Of a stretch of DNA of 64,000 bases, positions 47,863-58,374 are shown in pieces; positions within the stretch are counted from its first letter, which is position 1; each line of letters begins with the position of its first letter. Location: positions 40,084,106 to 40,148,105 of the forward strand of contig CP136063.1 of the NCBI GenBank assembly GCA_032622095.1. The letters are read 5' to 3'. The position numbers were made by a program, and so were the translations under genes. The notes under the pieces were generated by a model that was not told where the DNA came from, did no database searches, and saw nothing but the letters and a program-made list of their open reading frames with translations. This DNA comes from Siphonodentalium dalli. Taxonomy: Eukaryota; Mollusca; Scaphopoda; Gadilida; Siphonodentaliidae.

Positions 47863-49188
47863 ATGGCGATGATAAACAAAGATCTATTCCAGGAGGGAAT
47901 GCCAGAAGAGTTGTCATTGTTTGGTGTACCTGCAACGCAAACCGCAGTTGAACAATTATATTATCAAGAAGTTAGACCGATTTCGCAGGTTGCGCAAAAT
48001 TCTCCGATTGATTTCAACGTGTGCTCACAGAATTCTTTAGATTATATTGATCTGCACAACACTAAACTGTATATCAAACTTAATCTTACCAAAACAGGTT
48101 CAGCCAAAATACCATCCACAGAAAAGATTGGGCCTGTTAACCTATTTCTTCAGTCCTTATGGTCTCAAATTGATGTTTCGTTCAACTCCAACACTATTAC
48201 TCCGACAAACACAAATTATGCGTACAGTGCAATGATGCAGACTCTGTTGTATGGCAATCAGGCTGCTGCGGACACATATTTGCAAACACAAATGTTTTAC
48301 AAAGACACAGCCGGAGAAATGGATAATGCTGAGTTGAGAGGTGGAAACCTAGGATTCTATGAGCGATCAAAGCTCACACAATCCGGAAACACAGTTGAAA
48401 TGACAGGCTGCTTATTTAATGATTTGTTCAGAATGAAAAAATATCTACTTAATGGAATAAATGTTCAACTAAGACTGTATAGAAACAAAAGTAGTTTCTG
48501 TTTGATGTCAAAGGAAATTAATCCCGACTATAATGTCAAAATACAAGATATTGTACTGCATGTGGCTCGAGTTCGTTTGAACCCTGCATTGTTGTATGCA
48601 CACGCAGAACTCTTAAAAAGTGCAAATGCCAAATATCTTTTTAAACGTAGTGATGTCAAAACAAATTCAATATCAACCGGTTTAACCCGGTTTACTTGGG
48701 ATAATTTATTTCAAGCAAACCGGCCGCTTAAAGTTGCTATAGGATTAGTTTCATCTGATGCAGTATCGGGGGATTACAAGTTAAATCCCTACAATTTCAA
48801 ACATTCAAATGTTACTAAGGTGGCCCTTTTTGCAGATGGTCAACCTGTAGATTCAAGTCCACTGAACCTCAATTTCACAGCGACCACTGCGAAAAATGGT
48901 TATATTCCTGCTTATACAAATTTTTTGAAGAACACAGGCAACTGGATGAAAAACAAAGGCAGTTTGATAGAACCTTCAGACTATTCAAATGGCTACTGTT
49001 TATATGTGTTTGATTTAGAACCATATATGGATCGAAATAAATTTATTCCTCTACTGAAAACATCTAATATAAGACTAGATATTCAGTTTTCTTCGCCATT
49101 AACTGAAACAACCTCATGTATTGTATATGCTGAATTTTCGGGATACTTTGAGGTGACTCAAAACCGAGATATTATACACACACAGTAG
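47863..49188 (+). CDS. MCP: Polinton major capsid protein (double jelly roll)
   Basis: 441 aa, uninterrupted; starts 2 bases after the core-like gene. It belongs to the family often annotated in invertebrate genomes as 'F54H12.2-like'. Recognisable parts: DLFQEGMPEELSLFGVPATQ start, FLQSLWSQIDVSFNSN, GNLGFYERS, LPLGI-like position here LLNGINVQLRLYRNKSSFCL, and the final FSGYFEVTQNRDI. The family folds as two jelly rolls and forms the pseudo-hexameric capsomers of the icosahedral shell. Length is slightly short for the family but both halves are readable. Neighbours on both sides are capsid or packaging genes. Confidence 0.9.
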   Translation: MAMINKDLFQEGMPEELSLFGVPATQTAVEQLYYQEVRPISQVAQNSPIDFNVCSQNSLDYIDLHNTKLYIKLNLTKTGSAKIPSTEKIGPVNLFLQSLWSQIDVSFNSNTITPTNTNYAYSAMMQTLLYGNQAAADTYLQTQMFYKDTAGEMDNAELRGGNLGFYERSKLTQSGNTVEMTGCLFNDLFRMKKYLLNGINVQLRLYRNKSSFCLMSKEINPDYNVKIQDIVLHVARVRLNPALLYAHAELLKSANAKYLFKRSDVKTNSISTGLTRFTWDNLFQANRPLKVAIGLVSSDAVSGDYKLNPYNFKHSNVTKVALFADGQPVDSSPLNLNFTATTAKNGYIPAYTNFLKNTGNWMKNKGSLIEPSDYSNGYCLYVFDLEPYMDRNKFIPLLKTSNIRLDIQFSSPLTETTSCIVYAEFSGYFEVTQNRDIIHTQ

Positions 49189-49195
49189 CAACACA

Positions 49196-49858
49196 ATGCA
49201 AACCTATATTGATGAAAACGCCTTGAAGTTTCAATCACCAACAAATATTGCTGTTGTGGGATGTACCAGTAGTGGAAAAACATTCCTCGTCAAAAGGATA
49301 TTAGAGAATTCAAAAACTATGTTCTCTCAACCTGTGCAAGCAACCTACCTGTGTTATAATACTTGGCAGCCTCTATACGAGACACTGTCAAAGAATATTG
49401 TTTTCTATAAAGGAATACCTTCTAATGAGACAATAGACAAATGGTTGCAACAAACTGAAGGTCACAAATTATTAATTCTAGATGATCTGATGTCACAGGT
49501 TTGCAACAATCTTGATGTGTTGAATTTATTTACAGTCAAATGTCATCATTGTAATGTATCTAATATATTTATTTCACAGAACTTGTTTGCTCAAGGCTGA
49601 TCTATGAGAACAATTTCCCTTAATACACATTACTTTCTTTTGTTTGAGAATCGCAGGTGTGTGCAGCAGGTACTCTCATTGGCCAGACAGGCATTTCCTG
49701 ATAAATATAATTTTTTTCTCGATGCATATTATTCTGCAACTAAATCTCGTTATGGGTATATATTACTTGACTTTCATCCAAAGTCAGACAGACGTTTGCA
49801 ATTGAGAAGCAAAATATTTCCATCTGAAAACGCTATTATTTACGCGTCAAAGGAATGA
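49196..49858 (+). CDS. Polinton packaging ATPase (A32/FtsK type), in-frame TGA
   Basis: Walker A is GCTSSGKT at residues 22-29 and Walker B is LLILDDLM at residues 92-99, followed by FISQNLFAQG, the usual sensor region. A TGA at 49,598-49,600 ends the first 134 codons. The same frame then continues RTISLNTHYFLLFENRR, SLARQAFP and YGYILLDFHP to 49,858, all conserved in the family. So the gene is a complete ~220-codon ATPase split by one stop just after the catalytic half. Expected role: pumping genomic DNA into the preformed capsid. The truncated product would lack the C-terminal part of the fold. No standard readthrough context follows the TGA. Confidence 0.8.
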
Positions 49859-50175
49859 AGATTGGAAAATATTTCAACTTCCTCACTTCATTGCTGAGAA
49901 GTAAAGTGGATCACAGAAAACTTATTCTACAAAGTTCACCAAAAGATGCTATCAAATTTCTGGCAGAATGTGTACTCAATATTATTCGTGGAAATATTTC
50001 TGTATCACGTGACAGTGAACGAAAATTATATAAATACAGAGCAATCTTAAGAGAAATTGTTCAAAAGAATGTGCCTTTGACAGTGCGCAGACAAAAACTA
50101 ACTCAAGTTATACATCTGTTGACAATAGTGATCAGAGCTGTTTTACGCTTATTTACAGAATGTCAAGGAAATTGA
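49855..50175 (+). CDS. Conserved small Polinton virion protein
   Basis: 106 aa; ATG overlaps the ATPase stop by ATGA. The pattern 'SSPKDAIKFLAECVLNIIRG' followed by N-I-S-V, then a Lys/Arg/Tyr-rich stretch and 'VPLTVRRQKLTQ', is the small protein that follows the ATPase in many Polintons (SP..I..I.E..LN.L.GN..L......L..+K..L+.L..+.V....+K..L.Q). The C-terminus here is an amphipathic hydrophobic helix (VIHLLTIVIRAVLRLF) rather than the common GG-rich tail. Function not established; minor virion or membrane-active role is inferred. Confidence 0.65.
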   Translation: MKIGKYFNFLTSLLRSKVDHRKLILQSSPKDAIKFLAECVLNIIRGNISVSRDSERKLYKYRAILREIVQKNVPLTVRRQKLTQVIHLLTIVIRAVLRLFTECQGN

Positions 50176-50582
50176 TACTTATTCCGGAAGAAGAACATGT
50201 TAGTATGTGTCAAAAGCTGAACAATGATAAACAAAGTGTTGATATTTCTATGTCACAAATAGAAAAGAGTGACTACTACAAACAAAACTGTCAGCCGGTT
50301 TGTTCAGAAACTATATCCAATGAGTGTACCAAAGACAGCAAATCACAAATAGAAAACAGTGACTACTACAAACAAAACTGTCAGCCAGATTGTTCAGAGG
50401 CTATATCCAATGAGTGTATCAAAGACTGCAAACCAACTGCCAAAATATCCAAAACAAAAAATCAAATGGCTCACTTTGTGAATGTATTGATGGTATGCAA
50501 ACTACTATTTATATATACATATAACACATACATATATATATCTATATATTCTTTCCCTTTTTTTGTAAATATTTATATGTAG
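50160..50582 (+). CDS. Small protein with a tandem 31-residue repeat
   Basis: 140 aa, overlapping the previous gene by 16 bases in another frame. It starts MSRKLILIPEEEHVSM, which resembles the start of a short Polinton protein in this position. Residues ~37-66 and ~68-97 are near-identical repeats (QIEKSDYYKQNCQPVCSE and QIENSDYYKQNCQPDCSE), Cys-rich and acidic. A hydrophobic tail (VLMVCKLLFIYTY onward) could be a membrane anchor or merely AT-rich sequence. Function unknown. Confidence 0.5.
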   Translation: MSRKLILIPEEEHVSMCQKLNNDKQSVDISMSQIEKSDYYKQNCQPVCSETISNECTKDSKSQIENSDYYKQNCQPDCSEAISNECIKDCKPTAKISKTKNQMAHFVNVLMVCKLLFIYTYNTYIYISIYSFPFFVNIYM

Positions 50583-50948
50583 TTACTTTTCGTTTGTTTG
50601 TATTAAACTGTTTTGTAAATAGATTCATGTTTAGTTCAACAAATTCCCAATGATATTTATATCAAACAAAAATCAGGGGGGGATTGTTACAAACAATATT
50701 TGCATAAATGTTTATATATATTTAATGTTGGTATATGCAAATTAGCAGCTGTTAACTTACTGAGCTGTGCCACTCTTATACAAGCTGAAGTTTGCTATAT
50801 ATTGATATTGTCTATGTAAACAATGTTTGTGTCTGTTGGGTATATTTTAGCTTATAGTTACACCAAATGGTTCACTATATATTTATTCTGAATAAGCACA
50901 AAGACTGCTTGATAACTATCACAGGATTATTTTTGTGTAAACCACGTT
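50583..50948 (+). promoter_or_regulatory. Intergenic spacer with likely polB promoter
   Basis: The only sizeable gap in the left arm. 'actatatatttattct' at about 50,874-50,889 is a TATA-like box ~65 bases before the polymerase start; 'gtattaaactg' and AT-rich sequence just after 50,582 could end the upstream transcript. Inference from position. Confidence 0.35.
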
Positions 50949-53900
50949 ATGCAGAACCAAGAGGCACAAAATGTTTCAACTCCCAGATTTGATTGTGACA
51001 AATGTAATAGAACTTATGCAAATCATAGCTCGTTGAGGAAACACAAGATTATGCATGATGAGGATTATATATGTGAATTGTGCAACAAAGAGTTTAAGAC
51101 AAATGAAACTTTGAGTAGACATCTCAGGAATATTCACAAAAGAGAGCCAAGAAAAAGGCAGAAAGTTGAATCGATTCAGAGCTCAAATAGAACAACAACA
51201 CAACCGCCAAAAGTTGAAACGATTCAGAGCTCAAATAGAACAATACAACCACCAAATATCATTAATCAAGTTCTTAATGATAGTATATCAGCAGAGGGAC
51301 AATCGAATGACTCTAGTGACAGTGAACTGGAAAATGAAACTTCAGCGTTGAATAAGATTGTGACTGTGGTGAAAATTAAACCAGCAAACAGGCCGGAAAC
51401 AAATGATATGATTGTGTTTTTCGCTAACAACAGAAAAAAGATTTTGACCATTCTGGAGGAAAAAATGCAGCGATATAATGGAATGAAATGGCATCTCAGT
51501 CTGTGCATTTCAATGTTCAAGCCAAGCGATGAGCAGGGTGGAGAGGATAGTGTTATAGAGACACACTTTCGAACGCAACTATTCAAGTGTGTGACCAGTG
51601 ATCAATTGGACATTGCCGATGATAATACTGGGTTTCACAAAATGTTCGAATCATTCAACACCTTTATACATAGGGGCAGTGGTTGGAGAATAAGGAGAAT
51701 ACAGCATTTGGATATCAGTATGGCAATGTATAAACCTTTGTCAGCCAGCAGCTATATAGCAACGCCAAGCGAGCTAACTCATTCACGATCGATAATCAAT
51801 GTAGTAAACAATGATGAATACTGCTTCGTGTGGGCTGTTTTGGCTAGTGTACACCGAAAAATGAACAATCCGAACCGTGTGAGCACTTATTTGCCATACA
51901 AAGACAGCCTTCGGTTGAACGGATTGACTTTTCCAATGAAAATAGAAGATATCACAAAGTTTGAGCGGATGAACAATATATCTGTGAGCGTATTTGGCTA
52001 TGAGGACAAACAGGTGTTCCCTTTAAGGATAACTAATATATATCCTCCAAACGAGCCTCATGCAGACCTGCTATTGTTTCACAATGAAGATAAAACACAT
52101 TATACATGTATAAAAGATTTGGATAGACTCTTAACAAGATTCAAAAGGCAAACATCACACAAGAACTATTTTTTCTGTAGATTTTGTCTGTGTTCATTTC
52201 GAACTTGGACTGACAGGGATGCACATATGCAGGAGTGTCAAGCTTTCGGCTTTCAAAAAACCTGTTATCCTGCAGAAAAGGATAAAATTGTGCGATTCAA
52301 TGAATACAACAAAAAATTTGTAATCCCATTCTGCATCTATGCTGACCTGGAAACGACTGTTGAGCAAATTAGCAAATGCGACCCAAACCCTGACATTTCC
52401 TCCAGCACACCATATGCAAATCTCAATCCACTCAGTTTTGGAATCAAACGTGTTTGCAAGGTGGATGAGACCTATACAAAACCTACATTTATCTATAGCT
52501 CAGACACTGGTGTTATAGACTATTTTCTAGAAAAACTATTTGAGGAGGTTGAGGAAATTGAAAGTATTTTAGAGGAAACAGCTGATATGATCATCACGGA
52601 AAAGCAGCAACTGGACTTTGAAGCAGCAACGGAATGTTATAATTGCAATAGAAAGTTTAACGAAAACAGAAGGAAATGCCGCCACCACTGCCATGTCAGC
52701 GGGCTCTACAACGGACCCAGTTGCGATGGCTGTAATTTGCATCTCAAAGCGCCTTTATTTATTCCCGTGATTATGCACAATCTGCGTGGATTTGATTCGC
52801 ATCTTATATGTCAAGCTATGGGAAAGTTCGGCGAACCTATTACATGTATACCCAATAATATGGAAAAATATCTGTCTTTCAGTATAGGAAAATTACGCTT
52901 TATCGACTCTTATCAATTTTTGAACGCATCGCTGGAGACGCTGGTAGAAAACTTGAAAGACTTTGACAACTATAATTTTCCTTATCTAAATGATGAGGGA
53001 TTCACACCTGAACAATGCAATTTGCTCAAGAGGAAAGGTGTATACTTCTATGAGTATGTCACATCAGTAAATGTGTTTGGTGAAACGAAACTTCCGGAAA
53101 AGGACAAATTTTACAACAAAATGACAGAAAGTAATATTACTGATTCAGAATATCAACATGCCCACAATGTTTGGACCAAATTCAATATGAAAAATCTGGG
53201 CGACTACCATGATCTTTATTTAAAAATTGATGTCTGTTTGTTAGCCTGTGTATTTGAACAGTTTCGAGATATCTGCTATCAGTACTATGGTCTGGATACC
53301 CTCCATTTCTATTCTGCTCCAGGTTATAGTTGGAGTGCAATGCTCTTAAAAACTGATGCCGAATTTGAGCTTATAACTGATCCTGATCAGTACATTTTCT
53401 TCGAAAAGGGAATAAGAGGCGGAATTTCCTGCATAACACAGCGATTTGCAGAGGCCAATAATAAATATATAGGCGAAAGTTATGATACAACACAAGAAAC
53501 ATCCTATGTCGCATCATACGATGCTAATAATTTATATGGGTGGAGTCAATGTCAACCAATGCCATATCGCTCATTTCAATTCTTGACTCAAGAGGAAATA
53601 AGCAATTTGGACATCAGTTCAATAGCTTTTGATGACAAACATGGATATGTGCTAGAAGTTGATCTAGAGTACCCAGAACATCTACATGATACGCACAACT
53701 GCTATCCACTGGCTGTTGAGCGACGCCGTTGTGACTTTGATGAAATTTCGCAATATAGTCAGCAGCTATGGCGTTTGCATAATGGAGATGCCAAATTCCA
53801 TACCACAGAAAAACTAGTGTTAACATTATATGATAAACAACATTATATTATTCACTACAAAAATCTGCAACAGTGTCTGGAGTTGGGACTCAAGTTGAAA

Positions 53901-54794
53901 AAAATTCACAGAGTGTTACGTTTTGAACAAAAACGTATTCTCAAACCATATATCGACTTTAACACACAAAAGCGAGCCGAAGCTAAAAATGCCACTGAAA
54001 AATTTATATTCAAACTCTTGAATGTGTCGATATATGGAAAGGCTCTCGAAAATGTTCGAGGAAGGGTGAATATTTCATTAATAAATAATGAACACAAATT
54101 GAGAAAATATATATCAAAACCATCATTCAAACGTTTTGAGATTTTTAATAATGACTTGGTTGGAGTTGAATGCAGCAAAGTGAAACTCGTTTTGAACAAA
54201 CCAGTCTATCTCGGATTCGCAATTCTGGAATTATCAAAGTATTTGATGTATGATTTTCACTACAACTATATTAAAAAACTGTATGGTGAGAATGCAAAAT
54301 TATTATTCACCGACACAGACTCTTTGACCTATCATGTGAAGTGTGAGGATATTTATAATGATATGTTACAAAACAAAGAACTGTTTGACACCAGCAACTA
54401 TGATAAAGACCACTTTTTATACAGCAGTGACAACAAGGCCCAAGTTGGGTTAATGAAAGATGAATCTTATGGTATACCAATAAAGAGCTTTTGTGGGCTT
54501 CGCTCTAAAGTGTATGCATATTGCTATGGCGATACTGAGAAAAGAAGAGCGAAGGGAGTTGTTAGAGGCGATCAAAAACTGAAATTTGTTGACTATTACA
54601 ATTGTTTGTTTGGAAATACAGACAAGACAATGTGTAGGTTCAACAGAATTTTGAGCAAGAAACACCAACTTTTTTGCACACATATAAATAAACACGCCCT
54701 GAGTGCATTTGATGACAAGCGATATATTGCAGATAATGGCATCACCACACTCAGCTTTGGCCATTATGCTATTCAGTATAATACCCAAAGTTAG
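50949..54794 (+). CDS. POLB: Protein-primed family B DNA polymerase of the Polinton
   Basis: 1281 aa, intact. Two N-terminal C2H2 fingers (CDKCNRTYANHSSLRKH, CELCNKEFKTNETLSRH; residues ~16-64), a third near 412-435 (CRFCLCSFRTWTDRDAH) and a Cys/His cluster near 562-600. The 3'-5' exonuclease has Exo I YADLETT (~463), Exo II NLRGFDSHL (~610) and an Exo III-like DLYLKIDVCLLA. Palm motifs: A SYDANNLYGW (~856), B KLLNVSIYGK (~1021), C FTDTDSL (~1121) and KxY in LRSKVYAYC (~1183). All catalytic residues are present. It copies the element from protein-capped ends. The DNA-binding fingers at the N-terminus are notable and may replace part of a terminal-protein or origin-recognition function. Confidence 0.95.
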   Translation: MQNQEAQNVSTPRFDCDKCNRTYANHSSLRKHKIMHDEDYICELCNKEFKTNETLSRHLRNIHKREPRKRQKVESIQSSNRTTTQPPKVETIQSSNRTIQPPNIINQVLNDSISAEGQSNDSSDSELENETSALNKIVTVVKIKPANRPETNDMIVFFANNRKKILTILEEKMQRYNGMKWHLSLCISMFKPSDEQGGEDSVIETHFRTQLFKCVTSDQLDIADDNTGFHKMFESFNTFIHRGSGWRIRRIQHLDISMAMYKPLSASSYIATPSELTHSRSIINVVNNDEYCFVWAVLASVHRKMNNPNRVSTYLPYKDSLRLNGLTFPMKIEDITKFERMNNISVSVFGYEDKQVFPLRITNIYPPNEPHADLLLFHNEDKTHYTCIKDLDRLLTRFKRQTSHKNYFFCRFCLCSFRTWTDRDAHMQECQAFGFQKTCYPAEKDKIVRFNEYNKKFVIPFCIYADLETTVEQISKCDPNPDISSSTPYANLNPLSFGIKRVCKVDETYTKPTFIYSSDTGVIDYFLEKLFEEVEEIESILEETADMIITEKQQLDFEAATECYNCNRKFNENRRKCRHHCHVSGLYNGPSCDGCNLHLKAPLFIPVIMHNLRGFDSHLICQAMGKFGEPITCIPNNMEKYLSFSIGKLRFIDSYQFLNASLETLVENLKDFDNYNFPYLNDEGFTPEQCNLLKRKGVYFYEYVTSVNVFGETKLPEKDKFYNKMTESNITDSEYQHAHNVWTKFNMKNLGDYHDLYLKIDVCLLACVFEQFRDICYQYYGLDTLHFYSAPGYSWSAMLLKTDAEFELITDPDQYIFFEKGIRGGISCITQRFAEANNKYIGESYDTTQETSYVASYDANNLYGWSQCQPMPYRSFQFLTQEEISNLDISSIAFDDKHGYVLEVDLEYPEHLHDTHNCYPLAVERRRCDFDEISQYSQQLWRLHNGDAKFHTTEKLVLTLYDKQHYIIHYKNLQQCLELGLKLKKIHRVLRFEQKRILKPYIDFNTQKRAEAKNATEKFIFKLLNVSIYGKALENVRGRVNISLINNEHKLRKYISKPSFKRFEIFNNDLVGVECSKVKLVLNKPVYLGFAILELSKYLMYDFHYNYIKKLYGENAKLLFTDTDSLTYHVKCEDIYNDMLQNKELFDTSNYDKDHFLYSSDNKAQVGLMKDESYGIPIKSFCGLRSKVYAYCYGDTEKRRAKGVVRGDQKLKFVDYYNCLFGNTDKTMCRFNRILSKKHQLFCTHINKHALSAFDDKRYIADNGITTLSFGHYAIQYNTQS

Positions 54795-55058
54795 TGGAAG
54801 TGGTTTATTAATATTAGAGGCCTTTTGGTTTCAAATTCTGCACACTTAGTCATCCACATGCACACAGCGCACTGTAAACTTGATCATTGATCTATATAGT
54901 TTGTGGAGGAAAAATATTAATTTGCAAACAATATGTAATATATTGTATTCTAATATACGCAACCACCTTTATCAGTGAACTGATGTCATTCCTTGCATAT
55001 ATAGGTCAATAGTCATATATTATATGTTGAACAGATATTGAAATATACTGAAAATAAA

Positions 55059-55320
55059 GGGAGACTGTACCTAAAACCGGCTATTTATCTTAGGGAGGCT
55101 CATATCTTGCTATATGGTGTTTAAAATTGATCAACTAAACACATTGGTGCATACTTTGTTTTCATTCCTGACTCAAATTGAATATATATTGATTCAATTT
55201 GAGTCAGGAATGAAAACAAAGTACATCAATGTGCTTAGTTGTTAAATTTCGTTCACCATATAGTAAGAAATGTGTCTCCCTAAGATGAATATCTGGATTT
55301 AGTTACAGTGGGCCCTTTTA
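55059..55320. repeat. Foldback repeat, arms ~125 bp
   Basis: Near-perfect inverted arms meeting at about 55,189; the inner ~45 bp are almost exact ('ttttcattcctgactcaaat' and its complement). The outer parts share 'cttaggga' with 'tccctaag'. Confidence 0.85.
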
Positions 55321-56499
55321 ACAGCAGTTATACAAATATATATATAAAATATATAAAAATATATAAATAAAGAGCAAAACATTTGTACTAGAGCTGTACT
55401 TTATACTGATTAAATATGTCCTGACTGATATAACGCTTAGTTGAAAAGACTAAAATTTAGCAAAATCTCTTTATTAACCAAGACTTGTTTCTTTCTTTTT
55501 TTTTGTGAACAATAGCATGCACGGTTTATAAGTCACTTTTTTTTATTTCTTTCTTTTTTTTTTGTTGCAATTTTCTGAAACAAAATTGAGACTATATTAC
55601 AACTTGACATATTGTTTAAAATTTTTATTTTTTTTTAATTTTTTTTGCGGTTTGCAGTTTGATAGTAATAAATCAGTCAGGATATCTTTAACCACAACAC
55701 ATCTGTATATCCATATGAGGTAGACTGATAAATTTGAAAAGAAAACAGTTATTAGCTGTTCCAACCTACAAATAAATAAATAGGAATAAAGTAGATAACA
55801 TCGTTCCATTTATAAAAAAATGGGTTATATATCACAATTCAAGTGACTAAAACAATAAATACAAACAACATTATTTACAGTGATTGATCAACAAAGTTGA
55901 ACAAACTATAGTGCATATTTGCATGAGGTAGACTGACAAACATCTCAAAATGCTGTTAAATATCTCTTAGATTCCTAGTTATTCGATTGTAGGAATGTGA
56001 ATAGACAAAAGGAGTGCTAAATTTGTAGGGAGTTCATATTGCTAAGAGAACAGTTTTTTTTTTTTATTATTTTAACTGTTCAAACCTACAAATGGACTAT
56101 ATATCACAATCCAAATGGCTGTTTTAGTTAAACTATGTCAGGTGCAACAGCATACAAACACCTATTTTCCAACACCAAATATTAAGTTTGGTTTCTGACT
56201 ACATTTTAAGAAATCTGACTTAGAAGCCTATTTGTTTGTGCACTCAATTTGCTGAGTTCAGAATAATAAGAACATCAAGTTTTCAACTATTATCTGTTTA
56301 ATCCCACAGATGAATAAATAGGAATAAAGAAGATAATAGTGTCAACCCAGTTGTAAGAGGACTTACATATCAAATGTCAGATGTCAGATTTCGAGTGAAC
56401 AAATGTATAGTATAATGACTGTTAACGTATGTGCAGAATATACATGTTTGCAAAAAATATTGTGCGTTTTGGGATTCGCAAAATAATTTCCTCATCAAG

Positions 56500-56698
56500 C
56501 CTTGAAATAGGGTGTCTGTCATTTGCAGAATGAGGTCCATAGAGGGCGAATTTAGTGATACTACCCCGTATAGCAAGCTAGCATCACCAAATTCACTCTC
56601 TGGGAAACCTCATTCTACTGAGACATAGTGGGCTAGCATCACCAAATTCACCCTCTGATAAACATCATTCTGCAAATGACAGACATCCTATTTCAAGG
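56500..56698. repeat. Foldback repeat, arms ~60 bp
   Basis: 'ccttgaaatagg' and 'tctgtcatttgcagaatga' on the left are inverted at the right end ('tcattctgcaaatgacaga', 'cctatttcaagg'). The middle has 'ctagcatcaccaaattcac' twice. Confidence 0.8.
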
Positions 56699-56986
56699 AT
56701 TGTTCCTCATACTCTGAATGTATATAAATATCAGTGAACAGTTCATAATAGATGAGGAATAATGGTCAATTCTGATCAGTCAAATTGAGAGTTTGCCATA
56801 ATTATTTAACAATATGTTTAAACACTGTGTTCCCTTTGTAGAACGTAAATTTATAAAAAATGTTTATAAAAAATAAACGTAACTAGTAAACAAACAAAAA
56901 TAAGAGAAAAATAAATCAACAGTATTTACAGTGTTTGTTCATATATATTTTGCAAATTGTGTCGCTAGTATTTTTCATTTGTTTTG

Positions 56987-57173
56987 AAATTAAGGTACCT
57001 TTAAGAACAAAATGTGCTTTGTCACAATGTACACAGAAATATTGTTGCTATTTCACATGAAAGTAATACCACCAAAGAAAATTAAGGCACCTTTAAGCAC
57101 AAAATGTGCTTTGTAACCAAGGTATACAGAAATATTGTTGCTATTTGACATGAAAGTAATAACACCTAAGATT
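56987..57173. repeat. 92-bp direct repeat, 2 copies
   Basis: 'acaaaatgtgctttgt' and 'cagaaatattgttgctattt' appear in both copies, starting at 56,987 and 57,079. Confidence 0.8.
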
Positions 57174-57690
57174 GTGTTTGGTTTGACAGACAAACTCCTT
57201 GTAAATAAATATGCCTTCATATATTTGTGATAAACATAAAATAAATCAATATTCAGCTGGTAATGAACTGTTGTTTTCCTTGATTAAATATTAAAAGTCC
57301 TATCAATTCCATGCCATAGTATTACAATATGTTTTATTGGACACTTATTGTGAGTTTAAGTAGACAATATACCAGCAACCAGGTGTGAAATATAACCAGA
57401 ACCCTTCTAACAATAGACATGTTGTAGGTGATTTGACACATTTAACCCTTTCATTATACCAACATTGATGGTGCAGCATTAACAATACTGTGTCAATGCA
57501 TTCTCCTATATATATATGTATCTTCCAGTGAGACATGCCCAATATATAAGAAAATATATTGGCACAGAATTTCAAAAAAAAATAAAAAAAAAAAAAAAAA
57601 TTAGACAGTTCAGTGAAATACAGAAGTTTACTGTTTGTAAAGAACTGCAATATTACTGTTTGTAAACTACAAGATTTAAAGGTGTTCAAT

Positions 57691-58058
57691 CCTATATTAC
57701 TATTTGTTTGGCTTTGAGGGGTAAAAAATATTTGATTTGAGTCGAGGAACCTACCAATTAACACTCAGGGTGAACAGATATGGATATTTGAATTTTCATT
57801 AATTCTATTTTTTCTGTCCCAGAACACAGACAAATTTGCGTTATTATTACCACTTGATTTTAGAGTTACCCATCCTTGTCTGTTTGAATAGTGTTTTGGT
57901 GTTCACATTTCGAGCAAATTACGAAGGTAAGGTTTCATCTCGAGAAAATAACAAATTTAAAAAAACAATATCTAATGACTGCAAGCTTTGTTTGATAGGT
58001 TCCTCGACTCAAATCAAATATTTTTTACCCTCAAAGCCAAATAAATAGTAATATAGGA
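57691..58058. repeat. Inverted repeat, arms ~64 bp, 240-bp loop
   Basis: 57,691-57,754 ('cctatattactatttgtttg' ... 'gagtcgaggaacctac') is the inverse of 57,995-58,058. Confidence 0.85.
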
Positions 58059-58200
58059 CCCACTGTTCGGTTTGTTGATGTTGGAGTCTGTTGAGATGGG
58101 GAACCCTCTGATCGGATTGAATACCTTTAATAAGTTATTAGTTTGGTGAAATAAAAAGTTGTTAATAAAGCTGAAAAGACTCATTCTCGCCAATAAAAAA

Positions 58201-58374
58201 GTGCTGAAAGGGAAATCAGGTTTTGAAAATGTACCGAATGGTACACAGGGGGTTGAAAACTCATTCTAAATCACTTTTAGTTTTCATGTCTGACTACATA
58301 CATACGTTAGTGCTGATCACAAACCCCTGTGTACCATTCGGCACATTTTCAAAACCTGGAATACCTTCAGCACT
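58201..58374. repeat. Inverted repeat, arms ~52 bp
   Basis: 'gtgctgaaagg', then 'ggttttgaaaatgtaccgaa' and 'tggtacacagggg' on the left are inverted at 58,323-58,374. Confidence 0.85.

Noticed and set aside
49590-49610. Intron or programmed readthrough removing the TGA in the ATPase
   Set aside because: No usable splice pair without loss of conserved residues, and no known readthrough context follows the stop.
57345-57764. 139-aa minus-strand frame as a missing Polinton gene
   Set aside because: Contains a translated homopolymer (Phe run) and overlaps an inverted repeat; no family resemblance, in particular not a protease.
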